Counted from the stretch's first letter, positions 17,501 through 26,051 are shown. The stretch is DNA of 35,914 nucleotides from Burkholderiales bacterium (GCA_016196925.1 JACPWS010000089.1:1-35914); one strand, 5' to 3'. Translations and numbers: made by a program. Notes: generated by a model not told the origin, from the letters alone.

Positions 17501-17529
17501 GTAACTATTCAACAAAATCTCTTTTGTTG
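17501..17529. repeat. Solo MITE terminus joined to an A/T hairpin
   Basis: GTAACTATTCAAC (17501-17513) matches the MITE terminal repeat at 12 of 13 bases, but no MITE body follows. It overlaps a perfect hairpin CAACAAAA-TCTC-TTTTGTTG (17510-17529), which may serve as the lysC terminator. The terminus lies immediately upstream of the tRNA-Ser -35 box. Confidence 0.55.
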
Positions 17530-17541
17530 CCGGCTTCAGGG

Positions 17542-18792
17542 TTAAGCGCTTTCCAGTCCGAAGGCTTTGTGCAGGGCGCGCACCGCCAGCTCCATGTATT
17601 TCTCGTCGATCAGCACCGAAATCTTGATTTCGGAAGTAGAGATCATCTGGATATTGATGCCCTCTTCGGCCAGGGTGCGGAACATTTGCGAAGCGATGCC
17701 GACATGGCTGCGCATGCCGACGCCGACCACCGAGACCTTGGACACTTTTTGATCGCCGATGATGCTGCCGGTGCTGATGTGTTCCTTGACGTCGCCGTTC
17801 AGCACTTCCATCGCCCTGGCGTATTCGCTGCGCGGCACGGTGAACGTGAAATCGGTCTTGCCTTCGACCGACTGGTTCTGGATGATCATGTCGACGTCGA
17901 TGTTGGCGTCGGCGATAGGGCCGAGGATATGGTAGGCGATGCCCGGCTTGTCTTGCACGCCGAAGATGGTGATCTTGGCTTCATCGCGGTTAAACGCGAT
18001 GCCGGTGATGGTGGCTTGTTCCATGTGGGTATCTTCCTCAAACGAAATCAGGGTGCCGGAATTCATCTCTTCTTCCAGCGGCATTAAAGGGTCGGTCAGC
18101 GAAGACAGGACACGGGTAGGCATGCGGTAGTTGCCGGCGAATTCGACCGAGCGTATCTGCAGCACCTTGGAACCGAGCGAAGCCATTTCCAGCATTTCTT
18201 CGAAGGTGACTGTCTTCAGGCGGCGCGCATCGGACACCACGCGCGGATCGGTAGTGTAGACGCCGTCGACGTCGGTGTAGATCAGGCATTCCTGCGCCTT
18301 CAACGCGGCGGCGATCGCCACCGCCGACGTGTCGGAACCGCCGCGCCCCAGCGTGGTGATATTGCCCAGCTCGTCCACGCCCTGAAAACCGGTGATGACG
18401 ACGATCTTGCCGGCATCCAGATCGGCCCTGACCTTGGCGTCGTCTATCGAGGAAATCCGCGCCTTGGTATAGGCGGAATCGGTCTTGATGGCGACTTGCC
18501 AGCCGGCGTAAGACACCGCCTGCTTGCCGATCGCCTGCAAGGCCATCGACAGCAAGCCGACCGAAACCTGTTCGCCGGTGGAGGCGATCATGTCGAGTTC
18601 GCGCGGATCGGGCTGGGCCATGATTTCCTTGGCGAGGCCGATGATGCGGTTGGTTTCGCCGGACATGGCGGATGGCACCACGACGATCTGGTGACCGGCA
18701 TCATGCCATTTGGCGACGCGCTTGGCGACGTTCTTGATGCGTTCGGTCGAACCCATCGACGTACCGCCGTATTTGTGGACGATTAAAGCCAT
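17542..18792 (-). CDS. lysC: Aspartate kinase
   Basis: Phosphorylates aspartate in the first step of lysine, threonine, methionine and diaminopimelate synthesis. The 416-residue length is typical of class II aspartokinases. The kinase domain (~1-240) has the KYGGTSMGS motif at residues 6-14, [11 protein letters not shown] and the TTDPR segment. The C-terminal half holds tandem ACT domains (~265-410; one begins [14 protein letters not shown]) that give feedback inhibition by amino acids. I start at ATG 18792, which gives the conserved [12 protein letters not shown]; an in-frame TTG upstream is unlikely. The ribosome-binding site is weak. The gene appears monocistronic. Confidence 0.97.
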   Translation of the reverse strand: MALIVHKYGGTSMGSTERIKNVAKRVAKWHDAGHQIVVVPSAMSGETNRIIGLAKEIMAQPDPRELDMIASTGEQVSVGLLSMALQAIGKQAVSYAGWQVAIKTDSAYTKARISSIDDAKVRADLDAGKIVVITGFQGVDELGNITTLGRGGSDTSAVAIAAALKAQECLIYTDVDGVYTTDPRVVSDARRLKTVTFEEMLEMASLGSKVLQIRSVEFAGNYRMPTRVLSSLTDPLMPLEEEMNSGTLISFEEDTHMEQATITGIAFNRDEAKITIFGVQDKPGIAYHILGPIADANIDVDMIIQNQSVEGKTDFTFTVPRSEYARAMEVLNGDVKEHISTGSIIGDQKVSKVSVVGVGMRSHVGIASQMFRTLAEEGINIQMISTSEIKISVLIDEKYMELAVRALHKAFGLESA

Positions 18793-18837
18793 AGATGTAG
18801 AGAAAAAGGGGTGAAAAATGCGTAAAATCAACCTCTT

Positions 18838-18866
18838 ACTCTACATGCTGCTCTGCAAAATAACAA
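18838..18866 (-). promoter_or_regulatory. Candidate lysC promoter
   Basis: On the minus strand TTGTTA (18861-18866) and TAGAGT (18838-18843) are 17 bp apart, ~45 bp before the lysC start. Both boxes are imperfect. No lysine riboswitch fold is evident. Confidence 0.4.
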
Positions 18867-19038
18867 GGCGCATCGACCGCCAAATTCTGAAGAAAGCGCG
18901 GTGAAATTCCACGCCCAAGCAAATTTTGTACAGAAATGATATGGAGACGACTATGAAAATGAGGCGGCAAAATCCACGCGAAGGCCGGACCTGAGCTTGC
19001 GGATACTTCAGAAATTCCGTTAAAAATAAAAATTCTAG

Positions 19039-19110
19039 GGGGTATGCGCTATTTTCATGCTGGCATCCTTATAAACAAACGACCTTGAAAAATACTCCCC
19101 CTTAGTATTA
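19039..19110. repeat. Palindrome module B (TACT-N7-AGTA plus half-site)
   Basis: The palindrome AATACT-N7-AGTATT (TACT 19093-19096, AGTA 19104-19107) has core CCCCCTT, purine-rich on the minus strand. A half-site GGGGGTATGCG starts at 19039, 47 bp before the TACT, the same layout as module A. It lies in the gene-free interval 18867-19233 between lysC and the DUF1415 gene; I see no gene there. Confidence 0.55.
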
Positions 19111-19233
19111 TTCAGTCCGCCGGGGCGGTCGCCAGCGTGTTGCAGGCACATTTACAAATTACTTATTTGCATATCATTATAAAAAATTGATTGTTAAGCC
19201 GCGCGACCTTGCAGCATTTCGGCCCGCTTCCGC

Positions 19234-19809
19234 CTATTTTTTGATCGCGTCGGAAAACAGTCTATGCCAGCCTTCCAGCCCCAGTCGCTGCAGGGTTTCC
19301 ATGTTTTTTTCGTAGATGGTTTCGGCTTCGGGAAACGCTTCGACGGCGCGGTCTATGCTCGCTTCGCGCAACAAGTGCAGGGTCGGATACGGGGAGCGAT
19401 TGGTGTAATTTTCTATATCGTCGACCGCGCTGCCGGCGAACTGGTAAGCGGGATGGAAGCTGGCAATCTGCAATTCTCCGTCCAGCTGCAACTCTTGCAG
19501 CAAGCCGTCCGCCACATCGATAAAATCGTTGAAATCGAGAAAATCGCCGAGTACGCCGGGGTGGATCAGCAAGGTGGTGTCGATTTTTTCCGGATTGGCT
19601 TCGGCCAGGAGTTCCAGTTCGCGCTCCAGATCGGCCAGCAAGGCTTCTGCCGTGCCCGCTTCGCTGACGACGTAGCGAATTTGCTGCTTGACTTGCACCG
19701 CCTTGGCGAACGGGCACAGGTTCAGGCCGATCACGGCGCGTTCCAGCCATTGCCGGGTCGCGGCGATCACGGCATCCGGCGCGGCCGGGTTAGTATTAGT
19801 CGAGGTCAT
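19234..19809 (-). CDS. DUF1415 family protein
   Basis: This 191-residue soluble protein matches the DUF1415 family, with WLERAVIGLNLCPFAKAV near the N-terminus, LLIHPGVLGDFLDFNDF in the middle and ASFHPAYQFAG later. The conserved Cys32, His and Asp/Asn residues suggest an active or metal site, but no reaction is established that I know of. It is the third gene of the sigma operon, starting 19 bp after the anti-sigma stop codon, so it is probably made when the sigma factor is active. Its own ribosome-binding site is poor, consistent with coupled translation. Confidence 0.9.
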   Translation of the reverse strand: MTSTNTNPAAPDAVIAATRQWLERAVIGLNLCPFAKAVQVKQQIRYVVSEAGTAEALLADLERELELLAEANPEKIDTTLLIHPGVLGDFLDFNDFIDVADGLLQELQLDGELQIASFHPAYQFAGSAVDDIENYTNRSPYPTLHLLREASIDRAVEAFPEAETIYEKNMETLQRLGLEGWHRLFSDAIKK

Positions 19810-19828
19810 AGTAAAGTCGGTAAGGGTT

Positions 19829-20620
19829 TCAAGGTAGCCACTGTTTTAGTACGGCGGCGCGTTCGGCTTGCGCATCCAGCGGCGGGCCGCCGATGCGCTC
19901 GTCTATCGCTTGCAGCAAGGCTGCCGGCATCTCGCTGGCGGCGCTGCGGTAATGCTGACCGGCCAGCTGGCCGGCCGGGCTTTGCATCAATACGGCGATC
20001 TGCCATTTGCCGTCGCCGTTGCGACAAGCCAGGCCGGCGTGCGCGCCCGGTTGTGCGCCCCGGTCAGGCAAGCTGAAGCTGCGGCAATATTCGCCGGCGC
20101 CGGAACGGAAACTGAGACCGATATGGACGGCCTCGCCCGCGGCCGGGGCGCTCGCCAGCTGGGTATCCAGCGCCTGGGTCAGCCTGTTATTGGCCAGCAA
20201 TTGCGCATCCCGCGCCACGACCCCGGCCTGTTGCCAGGCGGCCAATTGCGGCAGCCCACCGATGCTGCCTAGCATGATCCCGAACACCAGGGTGGCGGCC
20301 ATGCTGCCCCACTCGGGCCAGGACCAGCGCCGGCCGTTAGCGGATGGTTTGCCGCCCTCGCGCAGTCGCGCCGCGCGTGCCGCCGCCAATTCGCCGGCCG
20401 GAACCTGCGCCTGGGCCGCCGCCAGCAAGCGTTCGGGCACGGGCTCGTCCAGTATGCCGGCAAAACCGGCGCACACTTGTGCCCGCAGCGCATGTTGCTG
20501 CTCAAGCCGCTGCGCCAGCGCCGTATCTTGCGCCAGCGCCAATTCGAATTCGCGGCAAGTCTGGCTATCCAGTTCGCCGTCGGCATAAGCCATCAATGTC
20601 TCATCGGAAAAACGCGTCAT
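19829..20620 (-). CDS. Membrane anti-sigma factor
   Basis: A 263-residue regulator expected to hold the neighbouring ECF sigma factor inactive at the membrane. The N-terminal cytoplasmic domain begins FSDETLMAYADGELD, the usual opening of anti-sigma domains; it lacks a canonical zinc-binding HxxxCxxC. One membrane helix lies at ~104-123, preceded by basic residues. The rest (~125-263) is a periplasmic sensory domain with no recognised fold. Its ATG overlaps the sigma stop codon by four bases (ATGA), which implies translational coupling and stoichiometric expression. The signal that releases the sigma factor is unknown. Confidence 0.88.
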   Translation of the reverse strand: MTRFSDETLMAYADGELDSQTCREFELALAQDTALAQRLEQQHALRAQVCAGFAGILDEPVPERLLAAAQAQVPAGELAAARAARLREGGKPSANGRRWSWPEWGSMAATLVFGIMLGSIGGLPQLAAWQQAGVVARDAQLLANNRLTQALDTQLASAPAAGEAVHIGLSFRSGAGEYCRSFSLPDRGAQPGAHAGLACRNGDGKWQIAVLMQSPAGQLAGQHYRSAASEMPAALLQAIDERIGGPPLDAQAERAAVLKQWLP

Positions 20621-21120
20621 TTTGTCCTCGCATCATCTGCCAACAACACCTGCAAGGCTGCACGACCACGCGCCAGACGGCTCATGAGTGTACCTATAGG
20701 AATTTCCAGCACTTCCGCCGCATCTTTATACGGCAGCCCATCCACCAACACCAGCGCGACGGCCAGGCGCTGGTCTTCATTCAGCAAGCTGACCGCTTTT
20801 TGTACTGCCAGGCGTTGCAGCTGCGCTTCCGAAGATGCGTCGCCGACCTGTTCGCCCTCTTCTTCCGGGGCAAATAAACGCTGCCGCCGCACCCGCCCAC
20901 GCACTTCATCGATCCAGGCGTTTTTCAGGATGCGGAACAACCAGCTATCGAGCCGGCTGCCGGCCACCCATTGCCCGCGGTGCAGCCAGGCGCGTTCCAG
21001 TGTCACCTGCACCAGATCGTCGGCATCTTCCCGGTTGCGCGTCACGGCGCGGGCGAAGCGTCGCAGGCGCGGCAACAGGGCTATTATTGCTGCATCGAAA
21101 GGCGGAGCCGGTAAGTTCAT
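20617..21120 (-). CDS. ECF-type RNA polymerase sigma factor
   Basis: A 167-residue sigma factor with only regions 2 and 4, as in the ECF family. Region 2 (~12-75) has NREDADDLVQVTLERAW and the DSWLFRILKNAWIDEVRGRVRR segment. Region 4 (~110-160) has NEDQRLAVALVLVDGLPYKDAAEVL and GTLMSRLARGR, the recognition helix. It is co-translated with the anti-sigma factor. No Shine-Dalgarno sequence precedes ATG 21120, and the predicted transcription start is only a few bases upstream, so the mRNA may be leaderless. A promoter of ECF form precedes it, suggesting autoregulation. Confidence 0.93.
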   Translation of the reverse strand: MNLPAPPFDAAIIALLPRLRRFARAVTRNREDADDLVQVTLERAWLHRGQWVAGSRLDSWLFRILKNAWIDEVRGRVRRQRLFAPEEEGEQVGDASSEAQLQRLAVQKAVSLLNEDQRLAVALVLVDGLPYKDAAEVLEIPIGTLMSRLARGRAALQVLLADDARTK

Positions 21121-21130
21121 AGTTAGTTGG

Positions 21131-21158
21131 TAAACGCTGGTGACGCGGATTTTATTCC
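21131..21158 (-). promoter_or_regulatory. ECF-type promoter of the sigma operon
   Basis: On the minus strand GGAATA (21153-21158) and CGTTTA (21131-21136) are separated by 16 bp, the layout typical of ECF promoters. It would start transcription around 21124, beside the sigma start codon. Confidence 0.65.
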
Positions 21159-21174
21159 ATCCCGCTATCGTTTA
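21147..21174 (+). promoter_or_regulatory. ECF-type promoter of the protease gene
   Basis: On the plus strand GGATTT (21147-21152), a 16-bp spacer and CGTTTA (21169-21174) mirror the divergent sigma promoter; the two overlap. It would leave a ~70-nt leader before ATG 21251. Confidence 0.6.
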
Positions 21175-21250
21175 AGCTTATAAATACAGGATCGTGCAAA
21201 ATTATCGCTGCCAGGTCAGTCTACTAACGTCAACTCTACTCCGCCCAACC

Positions 21251-22636
21251 ATGAAACCACACCGCCGATCTGCCGCCGCCCTGATGACGCTCGCCAGGCG
21301 CTGCCTGTGCAGCACGCTGTTGGCCGCCTTGCTCAGTCCGGCCATTTCCCCGGCGCAAGGGCATCGCCCCGTTTTCACCCCGCCTATGCCGCGCGGCATC
21401 GGCCAGGGGCGTCCGGATGCCAGCGTTTTCAGAAACGAGCCACCAGGATTGCAAAAACAACAAAATTGGCTGGATCCCGAGCATGCAATGGAGCCGGGTA
21501 AGCTGCAACATTTGCGCGCACTCAGCATCAAACAGTTATTGCGCCAGCATCGCGATCTGCTCGAAGCCGATCCGCGCGGCGAACCTATCATCCGGCGCGA
21601 GTTGCTGGTGTGGTCGCCCCCGGCCGGTTTGCTGGACGCCGCGCGCGCCGCAGGCTATAGCGTGGCGCGCAGCCTATCCCTGGACGGCCTCGATGTGAGC
21701 CTGGTCGTGCTGCGTGCACCGGACAATGTCAGCACCGAAGATGCGCTCGAGAAATTGCATAGTCTGGCTCCGCAAGGCGTTGTCGATTTCAATCACATCT
21801 ATACCGGCAGCGCTTCTTCCGCGACGGTGGCAACGGCGGCGCCGCCGCGCAAAAAAACCCATGCGGCCAGCCCGGCCCAGATGCGTATCGGCTTGATAGA
21901 CGGCGGACTCGACCTGGCCCATCCGGCCCTGGCCCAGGCCGACGTCCGGCACTGGGGTTGCGACGGCAAGGCCGTGGCCAGCGCGCACGGTACGGCGGTG
22001 GCCTCGCTGATGGTCGGTAAGACGGACAGCTTTCACGGCGTCGCCCCCGCTGCCCGCCTGTATGCGGCCGATGTGTATTGCGGCGCCGACACCGGCGCTG
22101 CGGCCGACCAGATCGCGCTCGCCATGGCGTGGCTGGCCGCGGAAAAAGTTCCCGTCATCAACATCAGCCTGGTCGGGCCGGCCAACCAGACGCTGGAACT
22201 GGCCGTGCGCGCCCTGTTGCAGCGCGGTCATCTATTGACGGCGGCAGTCGGCAACGACGGCCCGGCGGCGCCGCCGCTGTACCCGGCCAGCTACCCCGGC
22301 GTCGTCGGCGTCAGCGCCAGCGATGCGCTGCACCGCATCTTGCCGGAAGCCGCACGCGGCCCGCAAGTCATGTTCGCCGCCCCCGGCAGCCAGATGCTGG
22401 CCGCCGCCAGCGGCGCCGCACCGTACCGGGTAGTGCGCGGCACTTCATTTGCCGCGCCCATCGTGGCGGGCATGCTGGCTGAAAAACTGCGGCAGCCCGA
22501 TGCCGGCGCAGCCAGGCACGCCATCAGCGAACTGGCGCAACAGGCCTTGCAGCCTGGAAATACGGAACGCACGCCGGAAGCCGGCTACGGCATCGTCGGC
22601 GAAGCCTTCCGTATTTCCCCGGAACAAGCCCACTGA
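21251..22636 (+). CDS. Secreted subtilisin-like serine protease (S8)
   Basis: A 461-residue exported peptidase. The N-terminus has basic residues and a hydrophobic stretch ending AISPAQG, a signal peptide. A prodomain-like region (~40-205) follows, then the S8 catalytic domain with Asp217 (GLIDGGLD), His246 (HGTAVASL), oxyanion Asn335 (VGNDGPAAP) and Ser399 (RGTSFAAPIVAG). The triad is complete. The Asp motif reads IDGG instead of the usual DTG/DSG. There is no C-terminal anchor or sorting domain. ATG 21251 is chosen because it starts a proper signal peptide; an in-frame GTG at 21194 would add 19 residues. It has no clear ribosome-binding site. It is divergent from the ECF sigma operon. Confidence 0.9.
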   Translation: MKPHRRSAAALMTLARRCLCSTLLAALLSPAISPAQGHRPVFTPPMPRGIGQGRPDASVFRNEPPGLQKQQNWLDPEHAMEPGKLQHLRALSIKQLLRQHRDLLEADPRGEPIIRRELLVWSPPAGLLDAARAAGYSVARSLSLDGLDVSLVVLRAPDNVSTEDALEKLHSLAPQGVVDFNHIYTGSASSATVATAAPPRKKTHAASPAQMRIGLIDGGLDLAHPALAQADVRHWGCDGKAVASAHGTAVASLMVGKTDSFHGVAPAARLYAADVYCGADTGAAADQIALAMAWLAAEKVPVINISLVGPANQTLELAVRALLQRGHLLTAAVGNDGPAAPPLYPASYPGVVGVSASDALHRILPEAARGPQVMFAAPGSQMLAAASGAAPYRVVRGTSFAAPIVAGMLAEKLRQPDAGAARHAISELAQQALQPGNTERTPEAGYGIVGEAFRISPEQAH

Positions 22637-22667
22637 CAGTAAAGGCAGAAAAAATTTAACCTGCGGT

Positions 22668-22725
22668 GGATTAAACGGACAGGCAGCATCGTTCTTACTG
22701 ATGAGCGCGGCAGATAGACTGCCGC
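22668..22725 (+). promoter_or_regulatory. Third ECF-type promoter and leader hairpin
   Basis: GGATTA (22668-22673), 16 bp, CGTTCT (22690-22695) repeats the -35/-10 layout of the two promoters at 21.1 kb. Just after the expected start a hairpin GCGGCAG-N5-CTGCCGC (22707-22725) precedes the AGGAG ribosome-binding site of the next gene. Confidence 0.55.
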
Positions 22726-22744
22726 CATCTTCAGGAGATTTGAT

Positions 22745-23128
22745 ATGACATTCACTCTTACTGCGAAAGACATCGGCATGGCGATCAGCATCCTCATGAC
22801 CGCAACTGCGCAGGCGGGACACCCCGGCGGAGGATATGCCACCCACGCCGGTGGCAGCCATGCCGGCGTGAACAGACCCGGTAAAGCAAGCGATTTAGCG
22901 GCCCGCACACCGCAGCGCGATAAAACAGACGGCAATCGCGCAGGCGCAGCAAGCGCGGCGATAGACCATGCCAGCGCGGCCGCCGTCAGCGGACAAGGCG
23001 ATCAAGCCAGCCAGGGCCGCTCCGGACTTGCCATCCAGAATGCAGGACCAGAAACTGAACACGGCAAGGCCGCAACAGCGGCCGGGCGTGAACATCCATC
23101 TCAAGACAAAAAAAGCCCTGAGCATTAA
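22745..23128 (+). CDS. Small secreted low-complexity protein
   Basis: I do not recognise this 127-residue protein. ATG 22745 has AGGAG seven bases upstream. A short hydrophobic segment (IGMAISILMTATAQA, ~10-24) ending AQA looks like a signal peptide, so ~103 residues would be exported. The mature part is hydrophilic and rich in Gly, Ala, Ser, Asp, Lys and His, starts with a Gly/His cluster, has no cysteine and no predicted fold, and is probably disordered. It is 108 bp after the protease gene, carries its own ECF-like promoter, and sits 28 bp before the lipoprotein gene. It could be a protease substrate or a stress-induced periplasmic peptide; neither is shown. Confidence 0.65.
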   Translation: MTFTLTAKDIGMAISILMTATAQAGHPGGGYATHAGGSHAGVNRPGKASDLAARTPQRDKTDGNRAGAASAAIDHASAAAVSGQGDQASQGRSGLAIQNAGPETEHGKAATAAGREHPSQDKKSPEH

Positions 23129-23156
23129 CAGCACGGGTACCACCAGGAGAATTATC

Positions 23157-24362
23157 ATGAAGCGGCATATTCTGACACTAAAACTATTCGGTGCAATTTC
23201 AACGGCTGCGTTGCTGGCAGCATGCGGCGGCGGCGGCGGTTACAGCAGCACTAGCAACGGCACGCTCGGCGTCGCCCTGACCGACGCCCCGGCCTGCGGC
23301 TTCGATGCGGTCAACGTCACCGTCGATAAGGTACGCGTGCATCAAAGCGCTACCGCCAGCGCCACCGATGCCGGCTGGACCGACATCACCCTCTCTCCCG
23401 CCAGGAAAATCAATCTGTTAAACCTGACCAATGGCGCGCTCGAAAATTTAGGACAAACCCCGCTGACGCCCGGTCACTATACGCAATTGCGCCTGGTGCT
23501 GGACGCCAACACCGGCAACGGCCTGGCCAATAGCGTGATACCGACCGGCAGCACCACTGAAATCTCGCTCGACACCCCGAGCGCCGTACAAAGCGGCATC
23601 AAACTGATCAATCAATTCGATGTCGCCGCCGGCCAAAGGGTCGATGTAGTGCTCGATTTCGATGCCTGCAAATCGGTGGTCAAGCAAGGCAACAGCGGCA
23701 ACTATGCGCTGAAACCGGTGGTCAAGGTCGTGCCTACCGTACTTAACGGCATCAACGGCTTTATCAACACCGCGCAACTCGGCCAACATGTGATGGTCTC
23801 GGCCGAGCAAGACGGCAGCATCAAAGCCAGCACCACACCGAACGCCACTTCCGGCGAGTTCTTCCTGGCCCGTCTCGCGCCCGGTAACTATGATGTCGTG
23901 ATCACCGCCGACGACAGCGCCACAGCAGTGGTCGCCACGGTGCCGGTTGCCAGCACTACCAGCGTCACCACGCTCAGCACCAGCGGCGCGCCTATCAGCC
24001 TGGCGGCCGCCGCGACGCCGGACCGCAGCATCAGCGGCACAGTCATCTTGACGCCCGCTTCGAGCGTAGCCGCCTATGTGGCAGCCAAGCAAAGCTTCGC
24101 CGCCGGCCCCACCGTGACAGTCAAGTATCAGGGCGCCAACCTGACCACTGGCGCCTATACACTGAGCCTGCCTAGCGTCGCTCCTCAGCTGGCCGCCTAC
24201 AGTACAACGCTGCCACTGGCCTTCGTCACTAAAACCGACACCACACCGGGCACCGGCAAATACAATATGGAAGCGACAGTCGGTGTCATCACGCAGGTAT
24301 ACTCCTTTAACCCAGTGAATATCTCGTCAGGGGACCAGAACAACATTAATTTCAGTTTCTGA
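23157..24362 (+). CDS. DUF4382 lipoprotein
   Basis: A 401-residue lipoprotein. The N-terminus MKRHILTLKLFGAIS leads into a lipobox LLAAC (Cys22), followed by a Gly/Ser linker. A DUF4382 domain (~33-200) is recognisable from GTLGVALTDAPACGFDAVNVTVDKVRVH and the later LTPGHYTQLRLVLD. The remainder is Thr/Ser/Ala-rich and beta-strand-like, with a carboxypeptidase-regulatory-like part (~205-260). It is anchored in the outer membrane or periplasmic face; function is unknown. ATG 23157 has AGGAGA upstream; the frame is open further 5' through the preceding gene but that is not used. It is probably co-transcribed with the small secreted gene and ends in a strong terminator. Confidence 0.88.
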   Translation: MKRHILTLKLFGAISTAALLAACGGGGGYSSTSNGTLGVALTDAPACGFDAVNVTVDKVRVHQSATASATDAGWTDITLSPARKINLLNLTNGALENLGQTPLTPGHYTQLRLVLDANTGNGLANSVIPTGSTTEISLDTPSAVQSGIKLINQFDVAAGQRVDVVLDFDACKSVVKQGNSGNYALKPVVKVVPTVLNGINGFINTAQLGQHVMVSAEQDGSIKASTTPNATSGEFFLARLAPGNYDVVITADDSATAVVATVPVASTTSVTTLSTSGAPISLAAAATPDRSISGTVILTPASSVAAYVAAKQSFAAGPTVTVKYQGANLTTGAYTLSLPSVAPQLAAYSTTLPLAFVTKTDTTPGTGKYNMEATVGVITQVYSFNPVNISSGDQNNINFSF

Positions 24363-24408
24363 TCCCATAAGAAAAAAAGAGGCGCATCTGCCCTCCCTCC
24401 CCTTTTTG

Positions 24409-24440
24409 CAGCGCCGTTATCACGCGGCGCTGTTTTTTTT
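24409..24440 (+). terminator. Intrinsic terminator after the lipoprotein gene
   Basis: An 8-bp stem CAGCGCCG / CGGCGCTG with an 8-nt loop (24409-24432) is followed by eight T on the plus strand. It ends the lipoprotein transcript. Confidence 0.9.
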
Positions 24441-24452
24441 GCTAACCGGCGT

Positions 24453-26051
24453 TCAGATTTCCTCGTACAGCGGCAAGGTCAGGAATTCGGCAAAGTTTTC
24501 CGAAGTCGACATTTGCTCGAAAATCTGCGCGGCGCGGTCGTAAGTGGCGCCGCTGCCGGCCACTTCCTTCACTTTCACCAGTTCCTGCGGAATCATGGCG
24601 CGCACCATGTCGGCTGTCACCTTAGTTTTGTTACCCTGGCCATCTTCCAGCATCCCCTTGGCCGAGCGTATCCATTGCCAGACTTGCGAGCGGCTGATTT
24701 CGGCGGTCGCGGCGTCTTCCATCAGGTTGTGGATAGGCACGCAACCATTGCCGGCCAGCCAGGCGCCGAGGTAGTGAATGCCGACGTTGATGTTGTAACG
24801 CAGGCCGGCTTCGGTGATCGGCGTTTCCGGCTGGAAGTTCAGCAAATCTTTCGCCGTGACCTCGACATCGGGGCGCTGCTTGGACATCTGATTCGGCGCG
24901 TCGCCCAGCACTTTCTTGAACTCGGTCATGGCCAGCTCGACCAGACCCGGATGGGCGACCCAGCCGCCGTCGTAGCCGTCGCTCGCATCGCGCGCCTTGT
25001 CGGTGCGCACGCCGCCCATGGCGATCTCGTTTTTCTCGGGATCGTTCTTGATCGGGATCAGCGCGGCCATGCCGCCTATGGCCGGCGCATTGCGCTTGTG
25101 GCAAGTCTTCAGCAACAGCAAGGCATAGGAGCGCATGAAAGGCGCGGTCATGGTGACCTTGGCGCGGTCGGCCAGGCAAAAGTCTTTATCGTTCTTGAAT
25201 TTCTTGATGCAAGAAAAGATGTAATCCCAGCGGCCGGCGTTCAGGCCGGCGCTGTGTTCGCGCAATTCGTACAGGATTTCATCCATCTCGAACGCCGCGA
25301 CGATGGTTTCGATCAGCACGGTGGCCTTGATGGTGCCTTGCGGGATGCCGATCTCGTTTTGCGCCATCACGAAGATGTCGTTCCACAGGCGCGCTTCCAG
25401 ATGCGATTCCATCTTAGGCAGATAGAAGTAAGGGCCGGCGCCGCGCGCCAGTTGCTCCTTGGCGTTATGGAACAGAAACAGCGCGAAGTCAAAAATGCCG
25501 CCGGAGATGCGCTTGCCATCGACCAGCACATGCTTTTCGTCCAGGTGCCAGCCGCGCGGACGCACTACCAGGGTGGCGATCTTGTCGTTCAGCTGGTAGC
25601 TCTTGCCGTTTTGCTCGAGGCTGATGGTGCGGCGCACGGCGTCGCGCATATTGATCTGGCCGCTCAGTTGGTTATCCCAGTTCGGCGTATTCGAATCTTC
25701 GAAGTCGGTCATATAGCTGTCGGCGCCGGAATTGAAGGCGTTGATCACCATCTTGCGCTCGACCGGGCCGGTGATTTCCACGCGGCGGCATTCCAGCGCC
25801 TTGGGGATAGGCGCGATTTTCCAGTCGCCTGCGCGGATGTGTGCGGTTTCCGGCAAGAAATCCGGCCTTTCGCCGGCATCCAGACGGGCGGCGCGCGCCA
25901 CGCGGGCGGCCAGCAATTGCTGGCGACGCGGCTCGAAAGCGCGGCTCAGCTTGGCCACCAGGGCCAGCGCGTCCGGGGTCAGGATTTGTTCGAAACCGGG
26001 CTTGATTTCGCCGGTGATTTGCATGCCCTCAGGCAAAGTCAGTTGTGTCAT
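24453..26051 (-). CDS. aceB: Malate synthase A
   Basis: Condenses glyoxylate with acetyl-CoA to malate in the glyoxylate bypass, allowing growth on C2 compounds. The 532 residues match the A-type enzyme (E. coli ~533). Recognisable segments are [35 protein letters not shown] (glyoxylate/Mg site with Arg and Glu), [10 protein letters not shown] with the acidic residues, and AHPGLVELA near the C-terminal third. ATG 26051 has GGAGA six bases upstream; an ATG four codons earlier lacks this. It lies 27 bp after the HAD gene on the same strand. Isocitrate lyase is not in the window. Confidence 0.97.
   Translation of the reverse strand: MTQLTLPEGMQITGEIKPGFEQILTPDALALVAKLSRAFEPRRQQLLAARVARAARLDAGERPDFLPETAHIRAGDWKIAPIPKALECRRVEITGPVERKMVINAFNSGADSYMTDFEDSNTPNWDNQLSGQINMRDAVRRTISLEQNGKSYQLNDKIATLVVRPRGWHLDEKHVLVDGKRISGGIFDFALFLFHNAKEQLARGAGPYFYLPKMESHLEARLWNDIFVMAQNEIGIPQGTIKATVLIETIVAAFEMDEILYELREHSAGLNAGRWDYIFSCIKKFKNDKDFCLADRAKVTMTAPFMRSYALLLLKTCHKRNAPAIGGMAALIPIKNDPEKNEIAMGGVRTDKARDASDGYDGGWVAHPGLVELAMTEFKKVLGDAPNQMSKQRPDVEVTAKDLLNFQPETPITEAGLRYNINVGIHYLGAWLAGNGCVPIHNLMEDAATAEISRSQVWQWIRSAKGMLEDGQGNKTKVTADMVRAMIPQELVKVKEVAGSGATYDRAAQIFEQMSTSENFAEFLTLPLYEEI

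Noticed and set aside
17008..17513. A composite mobile element carrying tRNA-Ser
   Set aside because: The outer ends are not paired as a functional element (left end decayed, right terminus solo) and no matching target duplication was found. Left only as an observation.
18953..18994. A 13-codon frame with GGAGA upstream between lysC and the DUF1415 gene
   Set aside because: Too short, opposite in strand to lysC, and no amino-acid run typical of a leader peptide.
18793..19233. Lysine riboswitch for lysC
   Set aside because: No conserved lysine-riboswitch core was recognised on the lysC strand.
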